From Bdellovibrionales bacterium (lineage in GTDB: Bacteria; Bdellovibrionota; Bdellovibrionia; Bdellovibrionales; UBA1609): a stretch of DNA of 10,166 bases. Made by a program: the position numbers and the translations under genes. The DNA lies in assembly GCA_020435185.1 (NCBI GenBank), contig JAGRAA010000239.1, positions 1 through 10,166 of the forward strand, read 5' to 3'. This document shows, in pieces, positions 1 through 7,348 of this stretch; positions within the stretch are counted from its first letter, which is position 1, and each line of letters opens with the position of its first letter. A model generated the notes under the pieces. The model was not told the origin of the DNA and did no database searches. It was given only the letters and a program-made list of their open reading frames with translations.

Positions 1-123
1 CTTAAAAACAAAGGTCTTAATGACATAATAAGCAATGGAACATCACAAGAAAAATTAGCAGCTCAAGAGATTAAGGATTTAATCTCTGCAGCAAGCACCC
101 ATTATTACCAATTCCAAAAATAA
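1..123 (+). CDS. 3' end of an unidentified protein (partial, 40 codons)
   Basis: Reading from base 1 in frame, 40 codons run without interruption to a TAA at 121-123. The peptide ends ...DLISAASTHYYQFQK and looks soluble and helical, with alternating charged and aliphatic residues in QEKLAAQEIKDLISAA. It has no recognisable motif, and too little is present to name a family. It converges on the ferredoxin gene, whose stop codon is at 206-208. The last five codons and the stop lie inside the left arm of the inverted repeat at 108-205, so the repeat encodes the C-terminal QFQK. That this is a real gene end is inferred from the open frame and the tail-to-tail arrangement; a chance open frame of this length in AT-rich DNA is possible. 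Confidence 0.55.
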   Translation, partial: LKNKGLNDIISNGTSQEKLAAQEIKDLISAASTHYYQFQK

Positions 124-205
124 ATTCTCCAAGGCGCTGGCTTGAAGCTGTATTGTAATACCGGGAAAGCGTAGCAACACAGGAGAATTATTTTTTTGGA
201 ATTGG
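108..205. repeat. Long inverted repeat between convergent genes (possible bidirectional terminator)
   Basis: The left arm at 108-130 (CCAATTCC, A-rich centre, AATTCTCC) is nearly the exact reverse complement of the right arm at 182-205 (GGAGAATT, T-rich centre, GGAATTGG). The outer and inner 8 bp of each arm match perfectly; only the A/T core differs, by one base in length and one or two positions. The 51-nt loop (131-181) holds smaller self-complementary parts: CGCT 135-138 with AGCG 168-171, and GTAT/ATAC around 150-161. The left arm contains the plus-strand stop codon, and the right arm ends directly beside the minus-strand stop. RNA from either strand could fold into the same long hairpin, so a two-way terminator or 3'-end stabiliser fits. 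There is no clean U-tract after the stem, so it is not a textbook intrinsic terminator. Confidence 0.7.
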
Positions 206-952
206 TTAACTATTTTCCTGTTTGCCTTTTCCTTTGTGCCGATTTCTTCTATGACGAGACCTTTTTGGTCTTGTCGCAGTAGCCTCAGCAGAACCCTCTC
301 CAGCGGCTCGTTCATGAGAATTAGGTTTACTCACTAAATTGTCTTTAGACTGGGACTTTTCTTGATTTCTATTTTTTCGATTTTTAAAATTTCTCTTTCT
401 TCGGTTGTGATCTCTAAATTGAGAAGAGTTGTCGTTGGAGTTTCTACTCTCAGAGGCAGAATCATTTTTTAGATCCTTAACTTCTCTAATGATAGATTTA
501 TCCATTGATGAAACGGACTCCCCTTCGCGATCTGCTTCTGTAGAGGCCTCTTTCAAAATTCCCTGTTCCTGATCTATTAAATTTCCGCTTTGAGCATGAG
601 AAAGACTAATATCTTTCTTAACCCCCATTTTAAGCCTTTTCTTTTCGTCCTCATGAGTAGCTTTTTCTACTTGTTCACCTAAGTCTACAACAATGTCTCC
701 AAAGCATATGACTTGGCAAGAAAGACGTCGACGGTCTAAAAAATGTGCTGTTCCGATTAAAGCTGTTTCTTTTTTTGAAGGAGGGAGAATATTATATTCT
801 CCCTCCACAATCTGAACCCTACATTCGGCACAATTAGGAACTCCATTACAAACAGATTTAACCTTTAGATTATGTTTTTGACATAGATCCAATAATGTTT
901 GGTTTTCCTCAATTTCAAGCTCAATATTCTGCGGTAAAAATTTAACTTTCAT
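206..952 (-). CDS. [2Fe-2S] ferredoxin domain with long basic C-terminal tail
   Basis: This 248-residue protein has two parts. Residues 1-95 form a plant/adrenodoxin-type [2Fe-2S] ferredoxin fold: a beta-grasp start (MKVKFLPQNIELEIEENQTL), then C35, C41 and C44 (C-x5-C-x2-C) and a fourth ligand C79 in RRRLSCQV. These four should bind the cluster and carry one electron; C24 and C83 are extra. Residues about 97-248 look disordered: first acidic/polar, then two strongly basic blocks at about 180-203 and 228-244, rich in Arg, Lys, Asn and His, resembling RNA- or DNA-binding tails. No reductase or partner domain is present. It is the last gene of the cluster, 15 nt after tyrS; an AGGGA Shine-Dalgarno at 965-969 overlaps the tyrS stop codon. 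The domain call is firm; the electron partner and the role of the tail are unknown. Confidence 0.88.
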   Translation of the reverse strand: MKVKFLPQNIELEIEENQTLLDLCQKHNLKVKSVCNGVPNCAECRVQIVEGEYNILPPSKKETALIGTAHFLDRRRLSCQVICFGDIVVDLGEQVEKATHEDEKKRLKMGVKKDISLSHAQSGNLIDQEQGILKEASTEADREGESVSSMDKSIIREVKDLKNDSASESRNSNDNSSQFRDHNRRKRNFKNRKNRNQEKSQSKDNLVSKPNSHERAAGEGSAEATATRPKRSRHRRNRHKGKGKQENS

Positions 953-967
953 AATTTATCCAAATCC

Positions 968-2185
968 CTACTTAACCACTACTTTGGCAAACTTTTTCTT
1001 ACCCACTTTTAAAATAAAGTCTTCTCCAGAGGTCAAAGTCACCTTCAACTGTTCATCTTTAACTTTTTCTCCTTTGAACTCTACGGCTCCACCCTTGATA
1101 AGCCTTCTTGCCTCACTATTAGAAGATGCTAACTCTATTTGACTGATCAAAGCACAAATCCATATATCATCTTGAGCCTCTATTATTTTTTCAGGAATTT
1201 CATCGGGCAGACCTTTACTTACAAAAATACGATTGAATTCTTGCTCGGCACTATCCGCATCCTCAGGACTATGAAACCGCGAAACAAAAAATTTAGCTAA
1301 GTTTACTTTTGCTTGCCGAGGATGAAGCTTTCCGGAAGAAAGATCTACCTTGAGCTTCTCTAGGTCACTTCTCTCTAAATCAGACAACAATTCATAATAC
1401 CTAATCATAAGATCATCAGATACTTTCATTGTTTTACCAAACATGTCTTTAGGACTATCTTCGATAGCGATATAGTTGTCTAAACTCTTAGACATCTTTT
1501 GTACACCATCAAGCCCCTCTAAAATAGGCACCGTCATAATACATTGTGGTGTCATTCCATAAGACTTTTGTAAATCTCTTCCTACTAATAAATTAAACTT
1601 TTGGTCTGTTCCACCTAACTCAACATCAGCTTTTAAAGCCACAGAATCATAGCCTTGAACTAAGGGATACAAAAATTCATGAATACTAATAGGCTGATGA
1701 GTTGAATACCTTTTTTCAAAATCATCTCTTTCCAGCATTCGAGCAACTGTGTATTGGCTAGTCAATTTGATAAAATCCGAAGGATTCATTTTAGACATCC
1801 AATGAGAATTATAAACTACCTCGGTTTTAGCTGGATCTAAAATTTTAAAGACTTGATGAGCATAAGTCTTGGCGTTTTCTTGAATCTCTTCATCAGTAAG
1901 AGCCGGACGAGTTTCATTTTTACCAGTTGGATCTCCAATTTTTCCGGTAAAATCACCAATCAGAAATAAAATATGGTGGCCAAAATCTTGCCATTTTTTC
2001 ATTTTATTGATTAAAACAGCATGCCCCAAATGAAGATCAGGTCTGCTAGGGTCAAATCCTGCTTTAATCCTAAGAGGCTTATTTTCTTTTACGCTTTTCT
2101 CTATTTTGGCGAGCAATTCCTTTTCAGAAATCACATCTACCGTGCCTAGTTTTAGTTCTTCAAGCTGGCTCTTTGCATCTCTCAC
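968..2185 (-). CDS. tyrS: Tyrosyl-tRNA synthetase (class Ic)
   Basis: Cytoplasmic enzyme that activates tyrosine with ATP and loads it onto tRNA-Tyr. Its 405 residues are normal for the family. The Rossmann domain carries the HIGH-type signature HLGH at 52-55 within FDPSRPDLHLGHAVL. VELGGTDQ at 188-195 and the KMSKS loop at 230-234 (QKMSKSLDNYI) follow, and a C-terminal S4 RNA-binding domain occupies about 342-405 (SEARRLIKGGAVEF). KMSKS followed by SLDNYI and the FDPSRPDLHLGH form point to the TyrZ-like proteobacterial subgroup. The start is GTG at 2183-2185, only 3 nt after the rny stop; a GAGG Shine-Dalgarno overlaps the end of rny, so translation is probably coupled. All signature motifs are intact, and no T-box-like leader could fit in the 3-nt gap. 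Confidence 0.97.
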   Translation of the reverse strand: MRDAKSQLEELKLGTVDVISEKELLAKIEKSVKENKPLRIKAGFDPSRPDLHLGHAVLINKMKKWQDFGHHILFLIGDFTGKIGDPTGKNETRPALTDEEIQENAKTYAHQVFKILDPAKTEVVYNSHWMSKMNPSDFIKLTSQYTVARMLERDDFEKRYSTHQPISIHEFLYPLVQGYDSVALKADVELGGTDQKFNLLVGRDLQKSYGMTPQCIMTVPILEGLDGVQKMSKSLDNYIAIEDSPKDMFGKTMKVSDDLMIRYYELLSDLERSDLEKLKVDLSSGKLHPRQAKVNLAKFFVSRFHSPEDADSAEQEFNRIFVSKGLPDEIPEKIIEAQDDIWICALISQIELASSNSEARRLIKGGAVEFKGEKVKDEQLKVTLTSGEDFILKVGKKKFAKVVVK

Positions 2186-2188
2186 CCG

Positions 2189-3772
2189 TTACCTCGCATG
2201 TTCAACAATACGGGTTTCTCTCACCACCGCTACTTTAATTTGCCCAGGATAATTAAGCTCTCTTTCAATTTTTCTTACGATATCTCTACTTAACATTTGT
2301 GCCTGATCGTCGGTAACATTTGCACTATCAACAATAACTCTAATTTCTTTTCCACTTTGTATGGCAAAAGTTCTCTCAACACCGTCAAAACTATTTCCTA
2401 TAGACTCAAGATCTTCTAAACGACGAATATAATTTTCCATTTGCGAACGACGAGCTCCAGGTCTATCTTTCGATAAATTATTAGCGGCTTGAATTAACTG
2501 AACTAACAATGTTTTATCTTCTGAAGTTCCTTCATGACCACGGATCGCCTTAATTACGGATTCTGCCTCTCCATACTTTTTGGCAAATTCAGCACCCGCT
2601 AAACAATGATCTCCCTCAATAGAGTGATCTATCCCTCGGCCGATATCATGAAGCAATCCTGCTCGTCGAGCCAATTTTACATCAGCTCCAATTTCTGCCG
2701 CCATAAGGCCCGCCAAATAAGCCACCTCTACGCTATGACTGAGTAAATTCTGAGTTCCTGTATGTCTAAATCGAAGGCCACCTAAAATTGATAACAATTC
2801 AGGGTGCACACCATGAACTCCTAAATCAAAACAAGCCTTTTCACCTTCTTCTTTCATATTTTTAATAATATCAGACTTCACCTTATCGACGACTTCTTCA
2901 ATTCGCGCGGGATGAACGCGTCCATCTTCCATTAGCTTCTCGATGGCTCTTTTTCCCACTTCTCTTCTCACTGGATCAAAGCTAGAAATAATTACCGAGT
3001 CAGGAGTTTCATCAATCACGACATCTACTCCACAAGCAGCCTCTAAAGCCCTAATATTTCTTCCGTCTCGACCAATGATTTTTCCCTTCATCTCTTCTCC
3101 GGATAAAGGAATAGCCGTAATAGTTCTTTCTGTTGAAACTTCACTCGCATATCTGGATATAGCCACAGACAATATTTTTCTAGCTTTTGACTGTGAATCA
3201 GCCTCCAGCTGTTTTTCAATTTTAATTAGCTCAGCATTCGCCTCTTGCTCTGCCTCTCCTTTAAGTGTTTCCAAAAGTTCACTTTTGGCTTGTTCGGCAG
3301 ATAGTCCGGCTATGTTTTCAATCTTGAGTTCTAACTCTTTAATCTTTTCAGTAGCCTTTTTTTCTAGGTCTACAATTCTAGATTCTGCTATTTTAACACG
3401 CTCATTTCTTTCAGAAATTTCTTCAAATTCATGCTTTAGTTTCTCTTCTTTTTCAGCATATTCTTTTTCTAAGCGAGCTTGCTTTTCTTTTAACTGACTT
3501 TCTGTATTTTGCAGCTTTTGCTTCTGTTTTCTAATATCAGACTCAACATTTCTTCTCGCTCTAGATTCGAAATCTTTAGCCTTGTTCTTTGAATCTCTAT
3601 CAATCTTTGCAGCCTGAGACTTGGCTCGATGAAGGATTCTTTCTACCTCTTTTTCTGCTTCGCCTTTTTTCTTATTCCCTTGCAATCTGTTATATGCAAA
3701 TAAAACAACAAGACCTAAAGCTATTCCAAATATCAAGCTAACTAATAGGGCAACCAACACTCCAGCACTCAT
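2189..3772 (-). CDS. rny: Ribonuclease Y (membrane-anchored endoribonuclease) with variant HD active site
   Basis: Expected to start mRNA decay by endonucleolytic cleavage at the inner membrane. The 527 residues follow the family layout: one N-terminal membrane helix (about 3-27), a long charged coiled coil (about 35-195), a KH RNA-binding domain around GRDG 234-237 (MKGKIIGRDGRNIRALE), an HD domain (about 335-435) and the conserved C-terminal region ending YPGQIKVAVVRETRIVEHAR. His346 and His375-Asp376 of the HD motif are present. However, the site that is AAD in canonical RNase Y (AADALSAARPGAR) reads AANNLSKDRPGAR, giving Asn431 in place of the expected last metal ligand. The usual HHGD reads HEGT (413-416), and HDIGKA reads HDIGRG. 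The ATG overlaps the upstream stop as ATGA, with AAGGA upstream. The family is certain; full nuclease activity is not. Confidence 0.96.
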   Translation of the reverse strand: MSAGVLVALLVSLIFGIALGLVVLFAYNRLQGNKKKGEAEKEVERILHRAKSQAAKIDRDSKNKAKDFESRARRNVESDIRKQKQKLQNTESQLKEKQARLEKEYAEKEEKLKHEFEEISERNERVKIAESRIVDLEKKATEKIKELELKIENIAGLSAEQAKSELLETLKGEAEQEANAELIKIEKQLEADSQSKARKILSVAISRYASEVSTERTITAIPLSGEEMKGKIIGRDGRNIRALEAACGVDVVIDETPDSVIISSFDPVRREVGKRAIEKLMEDGRVHPARIEEVVDKVKSDIIKNMKEEGEKACFDLGVHGVHPELLSILGGLRFRHTGTQNLLSHSVEVAYLAGLMAAEIGADVKLARRAGLLHDIGRGIDHSIEGDHCLAGAEFAKKYGEAESVIKAIRGHEGTSEDKTLLVQLIQAANNLSKDRPGARRSQMENYIRRLEDLESIGNSFDGVERTFAIQSGKEIRVIVDSANVTDDQAQMLSRDIVRKIERELNYPGQIKVAVVRETRIVEHAR

Positions 3773-4380
3773 AAATCTTCCTTTTCAACAGGTTCAATTA
3801 TAAACTTTTCGGTAACAATATAATCCAAAGCCACATCATGCTCCTCAACAGGAAGATCAAAATCTGCAATCTGTGCAGATAAACCGATCCCTATTTTTAT
3901 AGCTTTTAACTCTGGTAAAAAACGATCATAATATCCTTTTCCCATACCCAAACGAGAGCCTTTACGATCAAAGGCTACACCAGGAACAAAAACATGAGTA
4001 ATTTTATCATGGGACAACTTAGGACAATTTTCATATTTTGGCTCAAAAATACCAAATTCATTTTTTTCGACATACTCGCTATTTGATAAATCATAAAAAT
4101 CTAAACCTCGAGGCATCAAAAGAAACTGAAGAGTGTTTCCCTCCAACTTTGGAAAAGCCCATCTATAAACCTTTAAAGATTCAAAAACTCCATTGGGGTC
4201 AGCCTCTTCGATTGTCGGAAAATAACTAGCAACGATAGGACTAGAATAATCTTTGATAAGCTCTAAAAGATGAGCGCTTAAAGCTTCTTTATAAATATTA
4301 TTATTTAAAAAGCTTTGTCGTTTCAGTCGAAAACTCTGACGAACCGAACTTTTTATATTTAATAGTTCCTGTTTAGACAT
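3769..4380 (-). CDS. fau: 5-formyltetrahydrofolate cyclo-ligase (MTHFS family)
   Basis: Converts 5-formyl-THF to 5,10-methenyl-THF using ATP, returning a stored or inhibitory folate to the one-carbon pool. The protein is 203 residues, normal for the family. The diagnostic stretch lies at 131-155: FVPGVAFDRKGSRLGMGKG followed by YYDRFL, which forms much of the nucleotide and folate site. The basic N-terminal helix with SSVRQSFRLKRQSF matches the family's R-x-x-x-R-x-x-L type opening, and ASYFPTIEEAD at 51-61 fits the substrate strand. Its TGA overlaps the rny ATG (ATGA at 3769-3772), implying translational coupling. It lies 34 nt after zapA, the zapA-MTHFS pairing common in Proteobacteria. The start has only a weak ribosome site (AGTGGA), but the N-terminus fits the family length. 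Confidence 0.95.
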   Translation of the reverse strand: MSKQELLNIKSSVRQSFRLKRQSFLNNNIYKEALSAHLLELIKDYSSPIVASYFPTIEEADPNGVFESLKVYRWAFPKLEGNTLQFLLMPRGLDFYDLSNSEYVEKNEFGIFEPKYENCPKLSHDKITHVFVPGVAFDRKGSRLGMGKGYYDRFLPELKAIKIGIGLSAQIADFDLPVEEHDVALDYIVTEKFIIEPVEKEDL

Positions 4381-4414
4381 TCAATTCCACTTATTTAAAA
4401 GTAACAAAAATGAT

Positions 4415-4777
4415 CTAAACTGATATATGAGACTTGGAGTTTCCAGGATGTACTTCAAATAAAGCTTTTGCTTTTTCTTCTATATTTGAAATGTCTTGAT
4501 AAGCTTGCTTCCTTAACATGAGATAATCTTCGGCTAAATTTAGCGCCCCTAAAATTAAAGCATTTTGAAAAGAAATTTCTGAATGAGCATCAGTAATTTC
4601 TTTAAGTTTACCATTTACTATCGCAGAAAGCTGATCAATAGTTTGCTTATCGTGTGTGGAACGTAAACTTAGTTTTAAGCCAGCAATTTCAGTTTCAATT
4701 AACTGAGAGGAAGCAACTTTTTGTTCTCTATGCTCTAATTGCTCACTCTTTACAGGTTGTTTTTTTATCTCGTTCAC
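4415..4777 (-). CDS. zapA: Cell division protein ZapA
   Basis: Small cytoplasmic protein that bundles FtsZ filaments and promotes Z-ring assembly. The 120 residues contain a ZapA pattern from about 26 to 115: a beta strand (QLIETEIAGLKLSLRST), then helix QTIDQLSAIVNGKLKEITDAHSE, then an Ala/Leu-rich helix (FQNALILGALNLAEDYLMLRKQ) that forms the dimer/tetramer coiled coil in the family. The start is GTG at 4775-4777, with AGGA 7 nt upstream. Residues 1-25 are a charged, probably flexible extension. Placement directly upstream of the MTHFS gene supports the call. The gap to that gene is only 34 nt, so the 6S RNA gene often found between these two genes in Gammaproteobacteria is absent here. Probably the first gene of the cluster down to the ferredoxin. 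Confidence 0.85.
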   Translation of the reverse strand: MNEIKKQPVKSEQLEHREQKVASSQLIETEIAGLKLSLRSTHDKQTIDQLSAIVNGKLKEITDAHSEISFQNALILGALNLAEDYLMLRKQAYQDISNIEEKAKALFEVHPGNSKSHISV

Positions 4778-4831
4778 ACCAAATCCTAATGAAAAACCAT
4801 AAGTCTCAAATCAGTTCATTGAGATCATATA

Positions 4832-4874
4832 TTTATAAGTAATCTAAAGGATTTAGCTGGTCAACTGAGAGTTG
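4832..4874 (-). promoter_or_regulatory. Candidate promoter and dyad upstream of zapA
   Basis: On the minus strand the zapA leader contains TTGACC (4859-4864), close to the -35 consensus, and TATAAA (4832-4837), close to a -10. They are 21 nt apart, longer than the usual 16-18; a poorer hexamer, TACTTA, lies at 17 nt. A 13-nt dyad at 4862-4874 (CAACT-3 nt-AGTTG) overlaps the -35 and could be a repressor site. The region lies between the symporter stop (4894) and zapA, where a promoter for the cluster is expected. It was found by eye only. Confidence 0.35.
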
Positions 4875-4893
4875 TATCGTAAGCTTTCAAAAC

Positions 4894-6495
4894 CTAATTA
4901 ATAATTCGGTAGGCGTGATTTGCCAACAATCCTGATGCTCTGCGATACTCACTAATAAGATCCAAATGGACGGAACTAGACTTCATGGCCACTTCATTCC
5001 CATTAAAAACTCTCCTTAAATGAGTTTCTCGATAAGTTTGCTCCATGTTTCTAATCTTTCTCTTAAGACTAATCACTTCATTGGCTCGATCTTTTTCTTG
5101 GACCTGAAAGGTCGTCAAACTTAAGGTCGTCAAATGCACCAGTTCTTTATGCAAAGCGACAATCTCTCCCCATCCCTCATCACTGAATTTCAGTTTCAAG
5201 GCATGCATTTTCTTGGCCAAATCCAAAACTGAGTTGTCGATGACGTCTGCGACATTCTCTAAATCCGTAACAAAAGACATGACTGACATAAATCGTTCAT
5301 TCAAAAATTTAGTGTTGTCTTCTAAATGATTCGCAAGAAAACTCTTAATCTCGTGATTCAAAATATCCACTTGATTATCACTAATCTTAACCCTCTCTTG
5401 AAGTTCTTTATCATCTTTTTCAAACAATTTGATAGAAACGACCATCATGCGATTAACTATATCACCCAATCTCAAAGCTTCTCGTTCCGCATGTGCAAGT
5501 GCTACGTGAGGAGAGTCAAAGTCGTTTACATTCAAAAATTTAGCCCCAAAATCTTTTTCTTTTTGGCTAGGAGGAAACAAATATTGAATAAACTTAACTC
5601 CCATATCCAAAAAAGGAAAGAAGGCAACAAGCATTATGACATTCAAAAGCGTATGAGCATTTGCTATATCTCTAACCAACACCCCTGTTGAAATGACATG
5701 AGCAAGCTCACTAGTAAGAAAAAATAAAACAAATACTGTCAAAGATTTAGCGAAAACATGAGCCCAAGCAATTTGTCTTCCTACGTAATTTCCTCCGGTC
5801 GCCGCTAGCAAGGCCACCGCCGTGGTACCAATATTCGCTCCATAAACCCAGTAAAAGGCCTGGGTTAAATCAATGATTCCACTCTGAGCCAATGAAAGAG
5901 CAAATCCAACCGTGACCGCACTACTATGAACAATTGCTGTGATCACCGTAGAAAACACCAGAGTCACAAAAGGGTTTTCATTCAGATATCCAATAAATCC
6001 AGAGAACGCTTCTAGATTTCTAAGCTCTGAAGTTCCCGCACTAATGACCTCTAATCCCCAAAATAAAAGCCCAAAGCCCATTATAATTCTCATTATACGC
6101 TCTAATGTCTTTTTCCTTGTCAAAAACGAAATCAAATAGGCGATGGCAAAAACTGGCATACCTATCTGAGTGATATTTAAACTTAATAATTGAACCGTAA
6201 TGGTAGATCCCACTGCTGCACCAAGTATGACACTCATCACCTGACCAAGATTAAGGACTCCTGCCGATCCTAAACCAACAAGCATCGAAGTAACCGCTCC
6301 AGAACTTTGGATCACCATCGTCAGGAGAACCCCTACGAATACACCAAGGCTTCTTTTTTCATCTAACCTGGATATTAAATCACGAATGCTATTTGAACTC
6401 AGCTTTTGCACCTGTTTGCTGATTATAGATATGCCGAACATAAACAGGGCTGTTCCAACTAAAGTAATGATCAAGGCTGAGTGAGAATTATACAT
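4894..6495 (-). CDS. Na+/phosphate symporter (NptA/PNaS family) with C-terminal PhoU-like domain
   Basis: Inner-membrane transporter of the type II Na+/Pi cotransporter family (PF02690 type). Its 533 residues match bacterial NptA-PhoU fusions. Residues 5-305 hold about eight hydrophobic segments with the family's internal duplication: VIQSSGAVTSMLVGLGSAGV near 61-80 and IVHSSAVTVGFALSLAQSG near 188-206. Each is followed by a Gly-rich turn, GAAVGSTIT at 92-100 and GANIGTTAV at 219-227. Residues about 330-530 are a helical PhoU-like bundle ending HLDLISEYRRASGLLANHAY, typical of these fusions. The first motif has Gly where QSSSA is usual, and the second has His for Gln. The ATG has no clear Shine-Dalgarno and lies 43 nt after the beta-barrel gene, with no terminator seen between, so co-transcription is possible. 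Whether it imports phosphate is not shown. Confidence 0.9.
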   Translation of the reverse strand: MYNSHSALIITLVGTALFMFGISIISKQVQKLSSNSIRDLISRLDEKRSLGVFVGVLLTMVIQSSGAVTSMLVGLGSAGVLNLGQVMSVILGAAVGSTITVQLLSLNITQIGMPVFAIAYLISFLTRKKTLERIMRIIMGFGLLFWGLEVISAGTSELRNLEAFSGFIGYLNENPFVTLVFSTVITAIVHSSAVTVGFALSLAQSGIIDLTQAFYWVYGANIGTTAVALLAATGGNYVGRQIAWAHVFAKSLTVFVLFFLTSELAHVISTGVLVRDIANAHTLLNVIMLVAFFPFLDMGVKFIQYLFPPSQKEKDFGAKFLNVNDFDSPHVALAHAEREALRLGDIVNRMMVVSIKLFEKDDKELQERVKISDNQVDILNHEIKSFLANHLEDNTKFLNERFMSVMSFVTDLENVADVIDNSVLDLAKKMHALKLKFSDEGWGEIVALHKELVHLTTLSLTTFQVQEKDRANEVISLKRKIRNMEQTYRETHLRRVFNGNEVAMKSSSVHLDLISEYRRASGLLANHAYRIIN

Positions 6496-6538
6496 ACTAA
6501 AATAACATCAAAATATTCTCTATTAGTCTAACAGTTTT

Positions 6539-7270
6539 CTAAAAAAACAATTTTGCCCCGGCATTGATTCCGGAAATCGTATTTGTGGTAGTGGAAACCG
6601 TACCTTTAAAGGTTTGAGTCCCCGAAACCGAAGATCCAAAAATTCGCAAAGGTCCAAAGTCCAAGAAGAGCTGTGATTCAGTTTGATTGTCAGAATATTC
6701 TCCTCCAGCATACGCACCCGGCAAAGACTCTAAGTAGTCAAAAAGCACACCAAATCTCTTTGTTAGATAAAGACTCAACTGGATCGAGTAGAGATTGTTT
6801 GTGTAATCTATCCCCGCAGAGGAGAACTGCTTTTGTCCATAACCTACAAATAAACTTGTATTTTGCATAGAGCTTCCCAAAATTCTAAGTTTAAACTGAG
6901 TGATGTTACCTACAACCAAAGTATTGTTTCGATCAAAGTATTGAACTTCAATGCCTGCGATTGTGGCATAAGCCCCCAGGCTAACGCTAGATCTATTGCT
7001 TAGATTAGAACCAGAAATCGAATTTTTAAAATCTCCAGAGAAATTGCTCCCACCCAAAAAAAACTCATAAATATTTTCTCGCGTGTGCCCCGCTAACCAC
7101 ATATCTTGCAAACGAATCTTATGTTGATCGCTAAACCAATCAGCTAAGGTCCATCGATTTTTATATTTATCCTCTTGTTTTTTCGATATAGAAACCAAAA
7201 AATCTTCTGCGTAGAGAGGAGAAGAAAATAATGAGAACAGTGCACAAGCTAAAATCCATCTTAATGCCAT
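6539..7270 (-). CDS. Putative outer-membrane beta-barrel protein
   Basis: A 243-residue protein I cannot assign to a named family. It starts with a clear signal peptide (MALRWILACALFSLFSSPLYA), with probable cleavage after Ala21. The mature part is rich in alternating aromatic/polar strands with Gly, Ser, Asn and Thr turns, such as NTSLFVGYGQKQFSS, LYSIQLSLYLTKRFGVLFDY, and SQLFLDFGPLRIFGSS. The last residues (NAGAKLFF) end in Phe, the usual C-terminal signal for BAM insertion of barrels. It lacks cysteines apart from one in the signal peptide. About eight candidate strands suggest a small barrel. AAGGA lies 7 nt before the ATG. It sits between the delta-60 pair (78 nt upstream) and the Na+/Pi symporter (43 nt downstream); a link to phosphate uptake is only a guess from position. 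Confidence 0.72.
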   Translation of the reverse strand: MALRWILACALFSLFSSPLYAEDFLVSISKKQEDKYKNRWTLADWFSDQHKIRLQDMWLAGHTRENIYEFFLGGSNFSGDFKNSISGSNLSNRSSVSLGAYATIAGIEVQYFDRNNTLVVGNITQFKLRILGSSMQNTSLFVGYGQKQFSSAGIDYTNNLYSIQLSLYLTKRFGVLFDYLESLPGAYAGGEYSDNQTESQLFLDFGPLRIFGSSVSGTQTFKGTVSTTTNTISGINAGAKLFF

Positions 7271-7348
7271 TTATTATCCTTAAATAAAGATACTGAATTT
7301 ACCACAACTGCTATCAAGGTTAGCATGATTTACTTTATAAGCAACGAC

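Noticed and set aside
108..205. Integron attC-like recombination site
   Set aside because: Size and hairpin form are similar, but the ends lack the RYYYAAC/GTTRRRY core boxes and no cassette array or integrase is present.
79..315. 78-codon minus-strand frame overlapping the ferredoxin 3' end
   Set aside because: It lies largely within the ferredoxin tail in another frame and has no recognisable domain; best read as a shadow of the basic, repetitive codons.
2943..3497. 184-codon plus-strand frame opposite rny
   Set aside because: It is antisense to the coiled-coil and KH regions of a certain rny gene; its Ser/Phe/Leu-rich composition is the complement of Lys/Glu codons.
4381..4414. 6S RNA between zapA and the MTHFS gene
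   Set aside because: Only 34 nt separate the genes, far too short for a 6S RNA.
6523..6717. Small minus-strand frame at the end of the beta-barrel gene
   Set aside because: It overlaps the barrel gene in another frame; the barrel frame has a signal peptide, ribosome site and C-terminal Phe.
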